Assembly: GCA_009841145.1 (NCBI GenBank)
Contig: VXMJ01000081.1
Coordinates: forward strand, 44,919-108,918
DNA length: 64,000 nucleotides
Reading direction: 5' to 3'
Origin: Caldilineaceae bacterium SB0661_bin_34
GTDB lineage: Bacteria; Chloroflexota; Anaerolineae; Caldilineales; Caldilineaceae
Position numbers and translations under genes: made by a program. The notes beneath the pieces are model-generated. The model was not told the DNA's origin. It ran no database searches and worked only from the letters and a program-made list of their open reading frames with translations. Shown piece by piece: positions 17,501-26,914 of the stretch. Position 1 is the first letter of the stretch; each line of letters opens with the position of its first letter.

Positions 17501-19525
17501 ATGAAGGGTGAGTTGAGCCTGCACGGCAGTCAACTGATGCACAGGCACGGTGGTGAAACCCTTGTGGTCGAACCGTGGGGGCGCGATGGGCTGCGCGTCC
17601 GCGCCACCCTCAACCATGAGGTCGACGATCGCAACTGGGCGCTGACGGAAACGGTGGCTGGCGCACTTGGGGAGTCTTCGTCCAACGCAAGCATTGAGAT
17701 TGCCGACAATCAGGCCTTCATCGCCAACGGATTGATCTCCGCCCGTCTGACGGATCCCTCCCCCGTCCCCGGGTCCGGCCATGTCCTGCAGGCGGGCCAT
17801 CTGCAGTTCTTTCGCGCTGGAGAACCCATTCTTGGCGAGTACGACTATGTGGTGGGCGCCCACAACCCGGGTACTCGCACCTACAAGCCTGTTCCCGGGT
17901 TTGAGGAGGAAGGGCTGTACCGCACCGAGGTTCACTTCGCTCCTCGGCCGGACGAGCGCCTGTACGGGATGGGCCTCAATGCCACCGGCGGCGTCAACCT
18001 CAAGGGGTGTGTGATTGACCTGTATCAGCGGCATGTGAAGCACACGGTGCCGTTCCTGGTGTCCAGTGCCGGCTATGGTCTGTTGTGGAACAACCCGTCC
18101 CTGGGAAGGGTTGAACTTGGTCGGAACCGGACGCGCTGGGTCTCCGACGGTTGCCGGCAAATCGACTACTACGTCACCGTGGGCAACACCTACGGCGCAA
18201 TCATGGAGAACTACGCCGATGCCACGGGACATGCACCGGAGATGCCGTACTGGGCATCGGGCTTCTGGCAGTGCAAGCTGCGGTACAGGACCCAGGAGGA
18301 ACTGCTGGCGACCGCCAGGGAATTCCAGCGGCGTGGCCTCCCGCTCTCGGTCATCGTCATCGACTTTCGGCACTGGCGGAAAACGGGTGACTGGAAACTC
18401 GATCCCGACTATTGGCCCGACCCGGAAGCCATGGTGCGGGAACTGGATGACATGGGCGTGAGGATCATGATATCGCCGTGGGTACTGGTGGAGGAGGAGA
18501 GCGAGAACTTTGGACCGATGCTGGCACAGGGCCTGTTCATCGACTCCCTCGATGGTGGCGAGACCTGGATTCCCTGGCAGGCGAACGATGGTCAGGCGGT
18601 TCGAACACGACAGGTCGATCCCACGAATCCCCAAGCAGCTGCCTACTTGTGGGACAAGTGGAAGCGCCACTACTTCGATCTGGGGATCCGGACGTTCTGG
18701 CTGGATCCCTGCGACGATCTACATTCGATACGGGACTACGACCGGGTGCGGTACCACGCGGGGCCGGCCCTGGAGGCCCATTGCCATTACCCGGTGGCCC
18801 ATCAGAAGAACATCCACGATGCCCTGCATGCCGCCGGCGAACACGAGGTGGTCACGATTTGCCGCAGTTCGTGGGCCGGTTCGCAGCGCTATGGTGCCTC
18901 CCCGGCTGCACATGACATAAAGTCGTCCTTTGAACACTTGGACGAGTATATGAAGGCCGGCCTGAACCTGGCCATGAGTGGCATCCCGTGGGGCGCCGCC
19001 GAAATCGGCGGGTTCGTTACACCCGACAGCCAAAGCGAATACTTCCGGGAACTCATGGTGCGCTGGTACCAGTACGGGGTGTTCACACCGATTTTCCGCA
19101 CGCACGGCCACCGGCCCAACAATGAAGCCTGGACCATTGGGGGTGATACTTACCGTTTCATTCGGGCAGCCATGTTGCTCCGGGAACGATTGCGTCCCTA
19201 TGTGATGGCACAGATGCAACTGGCCTCTGCCTGCGGTATCCCTCCCATGCGTCCGCTGTTCTTCGACTTCGAGCAGGATCCACAAACCCATGCGGTTGAG
19301 GACCAGTTTCTCTTTGGTCCGGACCTGCTGGTCGCTCCTGTCACTGTCTATCGGCAGCGTAGCCGGATGGTGTATTTGCCGGAGGGCGAACTGTGGTCCT
19401 GCGCATGGACCGGACGGCAGCACAATGGCGGAAGGACATTGGATATTGCGGCACCCCTCGAACACATCCCTGTGTTTGTACGAGGGGCCGAGCCCAATGT
19501 GGACTTGGCATTGTTTCAGGTGTAG
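17501..19525 (+). CDS. Glycoside hydrolase family 31 (alpha-glucosidase/alpha-xylosidase-like)
   Basis: 674 residues from the ATG at 17501 (GAGGGGAAG precedes it; a GTG at 17495 is possible). An N-terminal beta domain, a TIM barrel starting near PEMPYWASGFWQCKLRYRTQEE and the C-terminal beta sandwich (FLFGPDLLVAPV) define GH31. The nucleophile is probably D402 in FWLDPCDD, and the acid/base D472 in AAHDIKSSFE. Usual neighbours differ: the Glu after the nucleophile is absent, and TTDIGGF is replaced by AAEIGGF. It probably acts on an alpha-linked sugar; the specificity cannot be read. No signal peptide, so cytoplasmic. Confidence 0.85.
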   Translation: MKGELSLHGSQLMHRHGGETLVVEPWGRDGLRVRATLNHEVDDRNWALTETVAGALGESSSNASIEIADNQAFIANGLISARLTDPSPVPGSGHVLQAGHLQFFRAGEPILGEYDYVVGAHNPGTRTYKPVPGFEEEGLYRTEVHFAPRPDERLYGMGLNATGGVNLKGCVIDLYQRHVKHTVPFLVSSAGYGLLWNNPSLGRVELGRNRTRWVSDGCRQIDYYVTVGNTYGAIMENYADATGHAPEMPYWASGFWQCKLRYRTQEELLATAREFQRRGLPLSVIVIDFRHWRKTGDWKLDPDYWPDPEAMVRELDDMGVRIMISPWVLVEEESENFGPMLAQGLFIDSLDGGETWIPWQANDGQAVRTRQVDPTNPQAAAYLWDKWKRHYFDLGIRTFWLDPCDDLHSIRDYDRVRYHAGPALEAHCHYPVAHQKNIHDALHAAGEHEVVTICRSSWAGSQRYGASPAAHDIKSSFEHLDEYMKAGLNLAMSGIPWGAAEIGGFVTPDSQSEYFRELMVRWYQYGVFTPIFRTHGHRPNNEAWTIGGDTYRFIRAAMLLRERLRPYVMAQMQLASACGIPPMRPLFFDFEQDPQTHAVEDQFLFGPDLLVAPVTVYRQRSRMVYLPEGELWSCAWTGRQHNGGRTLDIAAPLEHIPVFVRGAEPNVDLALFQV

Positions 19526-19906
19526 GGCCTCCACAGGCCATCACGTTGAAGAAAGTAGCAATGGTGTACGACACCATGGTCGAGGGCATCAGAGCCGCCT
19601 GTGAGGACGCCAAGGTGGAAGGGATCGGCTGAAGCGTCGATGTCGTTGCCCATTGGTTTTCTGTCGAGACCGAAGTGTTTCGGCACTTTGTGACATCTTT
19701 TGACCGGGACATGTGGCCCGCGGTGCTCGGGAGTTCGGGACAGATTCGGTCTTCGCCTGGTCGACTAAATCAACATCGAAAACACCGCGCCAACCAGGAG
19801 CGTCCGATGGGGTGGGGTCGACGGTGCCCAAGGATAGCCCGAGCCCGGTCCGCAGGTTTGCCGGGAAGCGCGTCAATTCCGGCCCGCAGGCTGCGATTGA
19901 AGTCTC
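19526..19906. other. Intergenic stretch with a possible gene remnant
   Basis: These 381 bp lie between the converging GH31 and permease genes. A short open frame with GAAGAAAG before an ATG at 19561 encodes 23 residues, MVYDTMVEGIRAACEDAKVE plus three, ending at 19632. It looks protein-like but matches nothing I recognise and may be the relic of a lost gene. A weak hairpin (CCGAA/TTCGG near 19670) follows. The rest shows no coding signal or repeat. Confidence 0.25.
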
Positions 19907-22315
19907 CTATTCCGAGTCGAGGTTTGGTACTTCCTGGTCTTCGCGCGGACCACCCAGACCAAAGCGGCGGAGCATGCTGGATACCGGCCCTTGGAACTTG
20001 CGGCTCATGATTACGTTCGCCGAGGTCTTGCGCATAACCCGTTCCGGAATCGAACCGCGGAATTGCTGGGTGAAGTAACCCTCGTCGGAAGCACCCAGGA
20101 GCAACAGATCGGCGTTGCGGCTGGCATGCAAAATGCCGGCCTCGACGTTGGCCGCTTCCACCACCTCGAACTCGGTGTCCACATCCACCGACTTGGCCAA
20201 GTCGATGGATGTCTGTTTCACCAGAGGAGTGTTTTCCCTCTCTTCATCGGACGTGACGACATAAATGGTCTTGACTTGGATTTCCTCTTGGGAACTGCCG
20301 GGCGATTCGTGGATCTTGAGACTGTCCTCGGACCGGTAAAACGCCATCAGGTCCCGGGTGACCTCATAACTCATGCGCAGGTTGGCACCCCGGCCCCGGC
20401 TCGGAATTACTATCCGGCGGGGCTTGCGCCACAATGTGTTGAAGTGCGTGACCAGAATGTCGCAGGGCGGATTGGTTCCGATCAGATCGATGACGGAGCC
20501 GAAGGCATGCTGACTGCCCACCGTGGCGCCGGGCCACCCGAAAACAATCAGCTCGGTGTCGTACTCGTGGGCCTTGGCGCTGATGGTTTGGCTGACGCTG
20601 CGCCCGACCACGGTCAGCTCACGGTGGTTGACATCCAACTGGCGCGAGACACGCGAGGCCACGCGCGTTACCGAGGTGTCGATCATGTCGGCACGGACCG
20701 TGTTCATGTCCGGTGTGCGGACCACATGCATGCACAGCAGTTCGTGGCCGCGCTGATGGGCAAAGATGGAACCCAGGGCGCCCACACTGCTGGCCATGAA
20801 CTTGTCCTTGACCGGAACCAGCACGGTGGGCAGACCGGTCGCCGTCAGGACTGAGGCGGACTCGGAGACGGTGCGACTGGGGTCGACTTCCCACTTGGTT
20901 TGGTTCGGCAGGATCCACACGAAGTAGATGGTGAGTCCGCCCACCATCCAGGCAATGGCGATGCCCCAGGCGATCATGCTCAGGCTGGCCAGCCACACCG
21001 CCAGCACGAGGCAGATGGCGATGCCCAGGGATGGCAGGAACGGGGTCAGGGGCAGGGTGAAGCGGCGTTTCAGGTCGGGCCGTGACTTGCGCAGGGATAC
21101 CACCGAATAGCACACCATCATGAACAACAGCAGGAACATGATGTTGGCGCTGGCCGCCACGTCCTCGATGGGCAGGGACACGGCCATGACCACCACCAGC
21201 AGGCCGCTCATGGCAATGGCCATTACGGGTGTCATGGTGCTCGGGTTGATTTGTCCGAAAGCAGGGAACAAGTTGCCGTCCCGGCCCATGGCAAACGCCA
21301 CGCGGCTGGATCCGTACAGCGTGGCGTTGAGGGCGCTCGTGGCACTGGCCAGGCCCGCCAGAATCAACATCAGCTTGCCGCCGACAGGGAAGATTTGGGC
21401 GGCGACCTCGACCATGCCCAGCTCGCCCAGGGTCGAGAGGAACTGGTATACCGGCACATTGGGATCGCCCGAATCGATGGCGCCGATCACCACGGCGGCC
21501 GTCATCAGGTAGATGGAGACCGCGATCAGGATGCTGAGTGCGATGGCCAGCGGAATGTTGCGTGTTGGGTTCTTCACCTCCTCACCGCTGGCGGCGATGA
21601 TTTCGAACCCCTCGAACGCGATGAAGGTCAACCCCATCGCGAGCAGGACACCGCCGATGCCGAACGGCAGGAACGGCCGGAAGGAACTTTCCACAATCGT
21701 GGACACTTCCCCGCCGGCTGCCCGGAACATGAGGGACAAGCCGAAGGCCGCCATCACCACCAGAATCACAATTTTGATGCTGGTGACGATGTTTCCGATC
21801 AGGCCGGTTTCGGAGGATCCCTTGTAGTTGATCCAGGTGAAGGTTACGACCAGCGCCACGCCCAATCCGACGCGGGTCCAGTGCAAAAGGGGGCAGCCAT
21901 GGTGGATGTCTGTGCAACCGGCGGCCAGGTCCAGGCCCCACAACCCCAGCAGTTCCCCGAAGAAGGCGCCAAACGCCAAGGCGTAGAGCGCGCAGGCCAG
22001 GGACTGGGCAAACCAACTCATCCATCCGGACAGGTAGCCGAACAGATCGTTCATGCCCTGCTTGATCCACAGGTAGCCTCCGCCCGCCGCCGGGAAACAG
22101 CTGCCCAGTTCGGCGTAGCTGCCGCCGATGATCAGGGCAATGCAGCCATTCAGCAGAAAGGCCAGCAACAGACCGGGGCCGGCCTTGCCGGCCGCAATCC
22201 CGGTCAGAACGAAGATGCCCGCGCCAATCATGGCACCGACACCAATCATGGTGACGGCGAGCAATCCCAGATTGCGGCTGAGGGAGACCTCGACCTGAGG
22301 TTCCGCCTGTGTCAT
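19907..22315 (-). CDS. APC-family amino acid permease with two C-terminal UspA domains
   Basis: An 802-residue fusion. The first 480 residues form an APC transporter of about 12 TM segments, with GVGAMIGAGIFVLTG in TM1 and FIAFEGFEIIAASGEEVKNPTRNIP as family hallmarks. Residues from about 500 to the end hold two universal-stress-like domains. The second ends in LLLLGASDEGYF...SIPERVMRKTSANVIM, near the UspA ATP-loop pattern (G-x2-G-x9-G-S). UspA domains bind ATP, AMP or c-di-AMP and may gate transport with energy state; the substrate is unknown. Such fusions are widespread in several phyla. Confidence 0.88.
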   Translation of the reverse strand: MTQAEPQVEVSLSRNLGLLAVTMIGVGAMIGAGIFVLTGIAAGKAGPGLLLAFLLNGCIALIIGGSYAELGSCFPAAGGGYLWIKQGMNDLFGYLSGWMSWFAQSLACALYALAFGAFFGELLGLWGLDLAAGCTDIHHGCPLLHWTRVGLGVALVVTFTWINYKGSSETGLIGNIVTSIKIVILVVMAAFGLSLMFRAAGGEVSTIVESSFRPFLPFGIGGVLLAMGLTFIAFEGFEIIAASGEEVKNPTRNIPLAIALSILIAVSIYLMTAAVVIGAIDSGDPNVPVYQFLSTLGELGMVEVAAQIFPVGGKLMLILAGLASATSALNATLYGSSRVAFAMGRDGNLFPAFGQINPSTMTPVMAIAMSGLLVVVMAVSLPIEDVAASANIMFLLLFMMVCYSVVSLRKSRPDLKRRFTLPLTPFLPSLGIAICLVLAVWLASLSMIAWGIAIAWMVGGLTIYFVWILPNQTKWEVDPSRTVSESASVLTATGLPTVLVPVKDKFMASSVGALGSIFAHQRGHELLCMHVVRTPDMNTVRADMIDTSVTRVASRVSRQLDVNHRELTVVGRSVSQTISAKAHEYDTELIVFGWPGATVGSQHAFGSVIDLIGTNPPCDILVTHFNTLWRKPRRIVIPSRGRGANLRMSYEVTRDLMAFYRSEDSLKIHESPGSSQEEIQVKTIYVVTSDEERENTPLVKQTSIDLAKSVDVDTEFEVVEAANVEAGILHASRNADLLLLGASDEGYFTQQFRGSIPERVMRKTSANVIMSRKFQGPVSSMLRRFGLGGPREDQEVPNLDSE

Positions 22316-22447
22316 GGGAAGACCACGACAGTGGTGTCAAGGCGCGATCGAGGTATCCGGCCGACACACGGGGTGGCGCGGACGGAGCGCCCGAAACAGG
22401 GCCGGACAACCATCCGGCAGTTTGGGCTGTTCGACATGGGGCTGGAG

Positions 22448-22473
22448 TTCCGGGAGGAGCGCGCCTCCCGGAA
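22448..22473. terminator. Perfect 10-bp hairpin between sulfurtransferase and permease genes
   Basis: TTCCGGGAGG and CCTCCCGGAA pair perfectly over a 6-nt loop (AGCGCG). The hairpin lies 25 bp after the sulfurtransferase stop on the minus strand and 133 bp before the permease start. No T-run follows on either strand. It probably ends or attenuates transcription from the sulfurtransferase gene, or stabilises its 3' end. Confidence 0.5.
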
Positions 22474-22497
22474 TGCGGGAGACCGAGGGAACGCGGT

Positions 22498-23352
22498 TCA
22501 GCGTTCGATCGGCAGACCGATGGCGTTGCCCCACTCGGTCCAGGACCCGTCGTAGTTGCGAACCTTCTCGTACCCCAATAGATAGGTGAGCACGAACCAG
22601 GAGAAGCTGCTGCGCTCACCGATGCGGCAGTACGCGACCACTTCATCGTCGCTCTTGAGACCCTGTTCGGTTTCGTAGATGGCACGCAGTTCGTCGGCCG
22701 GCTTGAAGGTGCCATCGGCGTTGGCTCCCCTGGCCCACGGCACGTTCTTGGCCCCCTCGATGTGTCCGCCGCGCAGGGCACCCTCCTGCGGGTAGTCGGC
22801 CATGTGCAGCAGTTCGCCCCAGTATTCCGCCGGACTTCTCACGTCCAAGAGGGGCTTGCCGGCCTGGGAATGGGCCTGCACGTCGTCGCGGAAGGCTCGG
22901 ATGCCCGGGTTGCCTTCCCCGTCCGGCAGCAGGTAGCCGGTCCGTTCGCGGTAGGGGATCTCCTTGGTGAGCTCCCGGCCCTCCTCGATCCACTTTTGGC
23001 GGCCGCCGTCCATCACGCTCAGGTTTTGCACGCCGTACAGGGACAGCACCCAGAACGCGAAGGTTGCCCACCAGTTGTTCTTGTCGCCATAGAGGACAAT
23101 CTTCGAGTCCTGTTCCACACCCAGTTCCTGGAGCAGGCGTTCGAGGTCGCCGCGCGGGATGTAGTCCCGCTTCAATTCGTGATTCAGATCCTCCATCCAG
23201 TCCAGATTCACGGCACCGGGGATATGGCCGACTTCATAGAGCAGCGGATCCTCGTTGCTCTCCATTAAGACGACCTTGGGGTCGCGCAGGTGCTCGGCAA
23301 CCCAAGCCGTATCGACCAGGACTTCGGGATGGGCATAGCCTTTGTCGTGCAT
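22498..23352 (-). CDS. Thiosulfate/3-mercaptopyruvate sulfurtransferase, two rhodanese domains
   Basis: 284 residues with two rhodanese domains. The N-terminal domain is inactive by sequence, with [11 protein letters not shown] in place of a Cys loop, as is usual. The C-terminal domain has active-site Cys in [13 protein letters not shown], preceded by [13 protein letters not shown]. The loop CRIGERSS resembles the thiosulfate-type CRxGxR group more than mercaptopyruvate-type CGSGVTA, so thiosulfate is the likelier donor. The product is cytoplasmic, with no signal peptide. It has its own promoter upstream. Confidence 0.9.
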   Translation of the reverse strand: MHDKGYAHPEVLVDTAWVAEHLRDPKVVLMESNEDPLLYEVGHIPGAVNLDWMEDLNHELKRDYIPRGDLERLLQELGVEQDSKIVLYGDKNNWWATFAFWVLSLYGVQNLSVMDGGRQKWIEEGRELTKEIPYRERTGYLLPDGEGNPGIRAFRDDVQAHSQAGKPLLDVRSPAEYWGELLHMADYPQEGALRGGHIEGAKNVPWARGANADGTFKPADELRAIYETEQGLKSDDEVVAYCRIGERSSFSWFVLTYLLGYEKVRNYDGSWTEWGNAIGLPIER

Positions 23353-23413
23353 GAAATTTCACCAGTGGACTGCAATGGAACGGCGCAACAGGCGCATGGG
23401 GGCATGATCGGCG

Positions 23414-23441
23414 ATTATAGTCCAGAAAATTGTCGTGTTGA
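23414..23441 (-). promoter_or_regulatory. Candidate promoter for the sulfurtransferase gene
   Basis: On the minus strand a perfect TATAAT (23419 down to 23414) lies 16 bp after TCAACA (23441 down to 23436, four of six match TTGACA). Transcription would begin near 23407, giving a leader of about 55 nt before the ATG at 23352. The site is in the gap after the aldo/keto reductase stop, which fits a fresh start for the next gene. Confidence 0.5.
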
Positions 23442-23469
23442 CCGCTTTGTCGAATACCGAATGTCCCCT

Positions 23470-24504
23470 TCAGGACGGCGTGGGGGCGTTGGGATGGATC
23501 AGCTCCCGATCCTTGAGTTCGGTCCAGAAATCGGAAGGGACATCCATTGTCATGGCTTCCAGGTTGGTTTCCAGCTCCGAGGTGGCGCGCATGCCGGGAA
23601 TGACGGACGCCACCGCGGTGTGCCCCAGCGGAAACTGCAGGGCAGCGGCCTGTAGGGTAATTCCATGGCGGATGCACATGGCTTCGATGCCCTTGACCCG
23701 CTGCATCAGGTGCGGCGGAGCCGTCTTGTACTCGAAACGGGCATCGTCCACCGCACCCGTGGCCAGGATGCCGGAGTTGAACGGACCGCCGATGATCACG
23801 CTGATTTGGTGCTCAGTGCACATCGGCAGGAATTCGTCCAGGGGGGTTTGCTCGAGCAACGTGTAGCGACCCGCCAGAAGGAAGCAGTCAAACTGTCCGG
23901 CTTCGGCAAACCGGGCCAGCATCTGCCATTGGTTCATGCCCAGGCCAATGGCCTTGACATGACCCTTGGAGCGCAGGTCGTCGAGGATGGGATAGGCGTT
24001 CTCCATGGCCGCCTCGAAGTGGGACACCTCCGTGTCCGGCCATCCGTCCCACTGGCTGCTGCCCTCGTCTGGATCGTGCATGAGCAGGATGTCGATCTGG
24101 CCGATGTCCAGCCGCTCCATGCTGGCCTCGATCGAGTCGAGAATGCCCTGACGAGAATAGTCCATGACCTGCTGATATTGGTGGGCTCCAGGAAAGAGGG
24201 ACCACCCCGAGGCATCCTTCGGCAAGGGATCGAGCCGCCAGCCCACCTTGGTCGAGACGATGTACGAGGCCCGGTCAAGCTGCCGCAGTGTGCGACCCAG
24301 CCGCTCCTCGCTTAGGCCGAGGCCGTAGATCGGCGCGGTGTCGAAGTAGTTCAGACCGGAGGCGACCGCTTGGCGAATGACCGTGTCGCAGTCTTCGTCC
24401 TGCATCGGTTCGTAGAGATTGCCCCAGCCGGTTCCCCCCACACCCAGCGTGGTGACTTCCAGATCGGTGGTGCCCAGTCGACGTCGGGCCTTGTGGATGG
24501 TCAT
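23470..24504 (-). CDS. Aldo/keto reductase (D-threo-aldose/L-fucose dehydrogenase-like)
   Basis: A 344-residue AKR TIM barrel. The catalytic tetrad is visible: Asp and Tyr in YFDTAPIYG, Lys in IVSTKVGW and His in ILLMHDPD. The N-terminus RRLGTTDLEVTTLGVGGTGWGN and a long insertion before SMERLDIGQIDILLM resemble D-threo-aldose 1-dehydrogenases that oxidise sugars such as L-fucose with NAD(P). It lies 23 bp after the PLP-enzyme gene on the same strand, probably one operon with mreB. The substrate is inferred from family only. Confidence 0.85.
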   Translation of the reverse strand: MTIHKARRRLGTTDLEVTTLGVGGTGWGNLYEPMQDEDCDTVIRQAVASGLNYFDTAPIYGLGLSEERLGRTLRQLDRASYIVSTKVGWRLDPLPKDASGWSLFPGAHQYQQVMDYSRQGILDSIEASMERLDIGQIDILLMHDPDEGSSQWDGWPDTEVSHFEAAMENAYPILDDLRSKGHVKAIGLGMNQWQMLARFAEAGQFDCFLLAGRYTLLEQTPLDEFLPMCTEHQISVIIGGPFNSGILATGAVDDARFEYKTAPPHLMQRVKGIEAMCIRHGITLQAAALQFPLGHTAVASVIPGMRATSELETNLEAMTMDVPSDFWTELKDRELIHPNAPTPS

Positions 24505-24527
24505 GTGATTGACTCCTCTGTTGACAT

Positions 24528-25787
24528 TCAGGGGGCGTTGGGCGCGGGCGGCACGGCCAGGGCCTGCGACAGATCCGCAATCAAATCCTCCACATCCTCC
24601 GTGCCCGCGGACAACCGCACCAGGCCGTCGGAGATGCCGACCGCGTGTCGTTGTGCCGGGGTCAGTGCCCGATGACTGGCATGGGCTGGATACAACACGA
24701 GCGTGTAGCAGTCACCAAGGCTGGTGCCGGGCTGGACGAGTTGCAAGCGTTCCATGAAGCGGAACACCGCCGCCTGGTCGGCCTCTTCGATCTCGAAGGC
24801 CAGCATGGCGCCGAACCGGCCGTCGAACTGCTCCCGGGCCCGTTCGTGCTCCGGATGATCGGGCAGGCCCGGGTACACCACCCGCGCGATCCGGGGATGT
24901 TCCCGCAGCCAGGCGGCCAGCTGTTCAGCGTTGCGGCACTGCTGCCGATAGCGTAGCGGCAGGGTCTTGAGTCCCCGGTGCAGAAGCCAGGCCTCGAAGC
25001 TGCCCAGGGAGCCACCGGTGGTCTTGAGATGTTCCCGCAGGGCCGGTCCGTGGCGTGCGCGCGCGACCACGATGCCGCCCATCGCGTCCCCGTGGCCACC
25101 GATGTATTTGGTCGCGCTGTGCAGTTCCATGTCCGCGCCCAGGTCCAGCGGGTGGCAGGTCAGCGGTGTCGGGAACGTGTTGTCCACGACCAGAAGCGTG
25201 CCGTGCGTCCGGCACAAACGGGCCACGGCGGCGATGTCGACGACACGCAGCAGCGGGTTCGAAGTGGTCTCGACCAACAGGACGGCGGGTTTGACCGCGG
25301 TCAGCAAGTCGGCCACGGCTGCGTTGTCCGAGGCGTCCACCAGGTGACCGTCCACCCCCAGGGACGGCAGCAACTGGTCGACAATGGCAACGGAGGCACC
25401 GTAGCAGTCCCGCGAGGCGGCCACCCGCCGATTGTCGCTGTCCGCCAGGGCCGCCAACAGGGCCACGTGCACCGCGGCCATGCCGGTGGCGGTGGCCACG
25501 GCGTCCAGAGGCAGCGACGGATCGTGCGTGCAGAGCGCCGACAGGGCATCCGTCAAGGCCCGGGCGGTCGGGTTGCCGTACCGCTGGTAGACGAAACGGT
25601 CCGGTGATCCGCCCAGCGCTGCATCCAACTCGTCGATTCTCGGATAGAGGTGGGTGACGCTCGTGTCGATGGCGTTGACCGTGGGCGTGGCGGCACCGGA
25701 GTCGGTGCCGCGGTCCCTGGTCAGATGGTGTTCGCCGCCGTGTACGCAGCGGCTGTGCGGTCCCAGGCGAGCCAGATGCGGGTCCAT
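24528..25787 (-). CDS. Cys/Met-metabolism PLP enzyme (cystathionine gamma-synthase/lyase-like)
   Basis: 419 residues of the Cys/Met PLP family. Visible landmarks are FVYQRYGNPTARALTDALSAL, ATATGMAAVHVALLA, VETTSNPLLRVVDIAAV, the PLP Asp in VVDNTFPTPL, the Schiff-base Lys in HSATKYIGGHGDAMGG and the terminal VRLSAGTEDVEDLIADL. Members make or split cystathionine, homocysteine or methionine; which reaction applies is not clear from sequence. The ATG at 25787 starts just after the mreB stop, so the genes are coupled. A TTG at 25793 is a weaker start. Confidence 0.88.
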   Translation of the reverse strand: MDPHLARLGPHSRCVHGGEHHLTRDRGTDSGAATPTVNAIDTSVTHLYPRIDELDAALGGSPDRFVYQRYGNPTARALTDALSALCTHDPSLPLDAVATATGMAAVHVALLAALADSDNRRVAASRDCYGASVAIVDQLLPSLGVDGHLVDASDNAAVADLLTAVKPAVLLVETTSNPLLRVVDIAAVARLCRTHGTLLVVDNTFPTPLTCHPLDLGADMELHSATKYIGGHGDAMGGIVVARARHGPALREHLKTTGGSLGSFEAWLLHRGLKTLPLRYRQQCRNAEQLAAWLREHPRIARVVYPGLPDHPEHERAREQFDGRFGAMLAFEIEEADQAAVFRFMERLQLVQPGTSLGDCYTLVLYPAHASHRALTPAQRHAVGISDGLVRLSAGTEDVEDLIADLSQALAVPPAPNAP

Positions 25788-25789
25788 CG

Positions 25790-26794
25790 TCAAACTTCGA
25801 TTTCGGGAAGGCTGCGCCGCATGATCTGATAGTTTTCCAAGGCCTGGCCAGCTCCCAGGGCAACGCAGGCCATGGGGTTTTCGGCAACGTAGCAGGGAAC
25901 TCCCAGATGGCGGGTCAGCCGTTCCGGCAAGTAGCGCAGTTGGGAACCGCCACCGGTCAGGACCACGCCCCGGTCGATGATGTCCGAGGCCAGTTCCGGC
26001 GGCGTTTTTTCGAGGGTGGATCGAATGGTGCTGATGATGGCCTGCATGGGATCCTCGATGGCTTCCGTCACCTCGCTACTGGCCAGAGTGGCGCTGCGGG
26101 GCAGGCCGTTGACTTGGTCCCGGCCCCTGATCTCGATGCTGGTGTCGTATTCCTGGGGCAACGCGCTGCCGATGCTGATCTTGATTTCCTCGGCAGTCTG
26201 TTCCCCGATGAGGAGGTTGTACTTCTTGCGCACGTAGTTGGCGATGGCCTCGTCGATGCGGTTGCCTCCCGTGCGGACACTGCTCCAGACCACAATGTCG
26301 TACATCGACACGACTGCGGACTCCGTGGTGCCTCCGCCGAAGTCCACGACCATGTTTCCGGTCGGGGTGCCGATTGGCAGGCCGGCGCCGTAGGCCGCGG
26401 CCAGGGGTTCGGGAATCAGGTAGGCGGCCCCGGCCCCGGCCTGCATGGCGGCGTCGTGGACGGCATGCTCCTCGACGCTGGTCACCCCCTTGGGGGTGGA
26501 GATCATCACCCGCGGCTTGAACAGGGGGCGCTTGCCGGTCACCTGCTGAATGAAGTAGCGGAGCATCGCCTCCGTCACGTCGAACTTGGCGATCACGCCG
26601 TTCAGCAGGGGCCGTTCGACTTGGATGCTGTCCGGGTTGCGGCCGAGCATGTCGAAGGCTTCGTGGCCAACCGCCACCATGTGCTGGCCGGCGATTGCGA
26701 CCACCGACGGCTCCTGCATCACAATGCCCTTGCCTTGGACATGGACCAGCACGTTGACCGTGCCCAGGTCGATGCCAATGTGCTTCTGCAGCAT
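25790..26794 (-). CDS. mreB: Rod-shape determining protein MreB
   Basis: A 334-residue actin-fold ATPase with phosphate loop [21 protein letters not shown], phosphate-2 [16 protein letters not shown] and adenosine loop [17 protein letters not shown]. MreB polymerises under the membrane and guides side-wall peptidoglycan synthesis, implying a rod-shaped or walled cell. No mreC or mreD follows; a PLP enzyme and an aldo/keto reductase do, which is unusual. Its promoter region is shared with the divergent urease cluster. Confidence 0.92.
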   Translation of the reverse strand: MLQKHIGIDLGTVNVLVHVQGKGIVMQEPSVVAIAGQHMVAVGHEAFDMLGRNPDSIQVERPLLNGVIAKFDVTEAMLRYFIQQVTGKRPLFKPRVMISTPKGVTSVEEHAVHDAAMQAGAGAAYLIPEPLAAAYGAGLPIGTPTGNMVVDFGGGTTESAVVSMYDIVVWSSVRTGGNRIDEAIANYVRKKYNLLIGEQTAEEIKISIGSALPQEYDTSIEIRGRDQVNGLPRSATLASSEVTEAIEDPMQAIISTIRSTLEKTPPELASDIIDRGVVLTGGGSQLRYLPERLTRHLGVPCYVAENPMACVALGAGQALENYQIMRRSLPEIEV

Positions 26795-26866
26795 GGGAGA
26801 TGGTCAGGAGGTCGCGCGAAGTCGATGTACGGGGCGAAGGGCGAATCCCTCGGACCTGCAACACAC

Positions 26867-26873
26867 TATTATA
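26867..26873. promoter_or_regulatory. Candidate shared -10 region between mreB and the urease cluster
   Basis: CTATTATAG (26866-26874) reads as TATTAT on the plus strand and TATAAT on the minus strand. It could serve the urease cluster (ureD ATG at 26915), mreB (ATG at 26794, about 67-nt leader), or both. No strong -35 is seen on either side at normal spacing. Within this GC-rich gap it is the only AT-rich core. Confidence 0.35.
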
Positions 26874-26914
26874 GGAAATCCAGCGGGGCAGATGCCGTTG
26901 TCGGTCACCCGGCG

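Noticed and set aside
22498..23352. Inactive first rhodanese domain (GDKNNWWA) considered as an anomaly
   Set aside because: Two-domain sulfurtransferases commonly have an inactive N-terminal domain with this very loop; it is normal for the family.
25907..26914. Open frame continuing upstream of ureD over 1 kb
   Set aside because: It lies antisense to mreB, its translation is rich in Gly/Asp/His/Val as expected for a shadow frame, and it has no resemblance to UreD.
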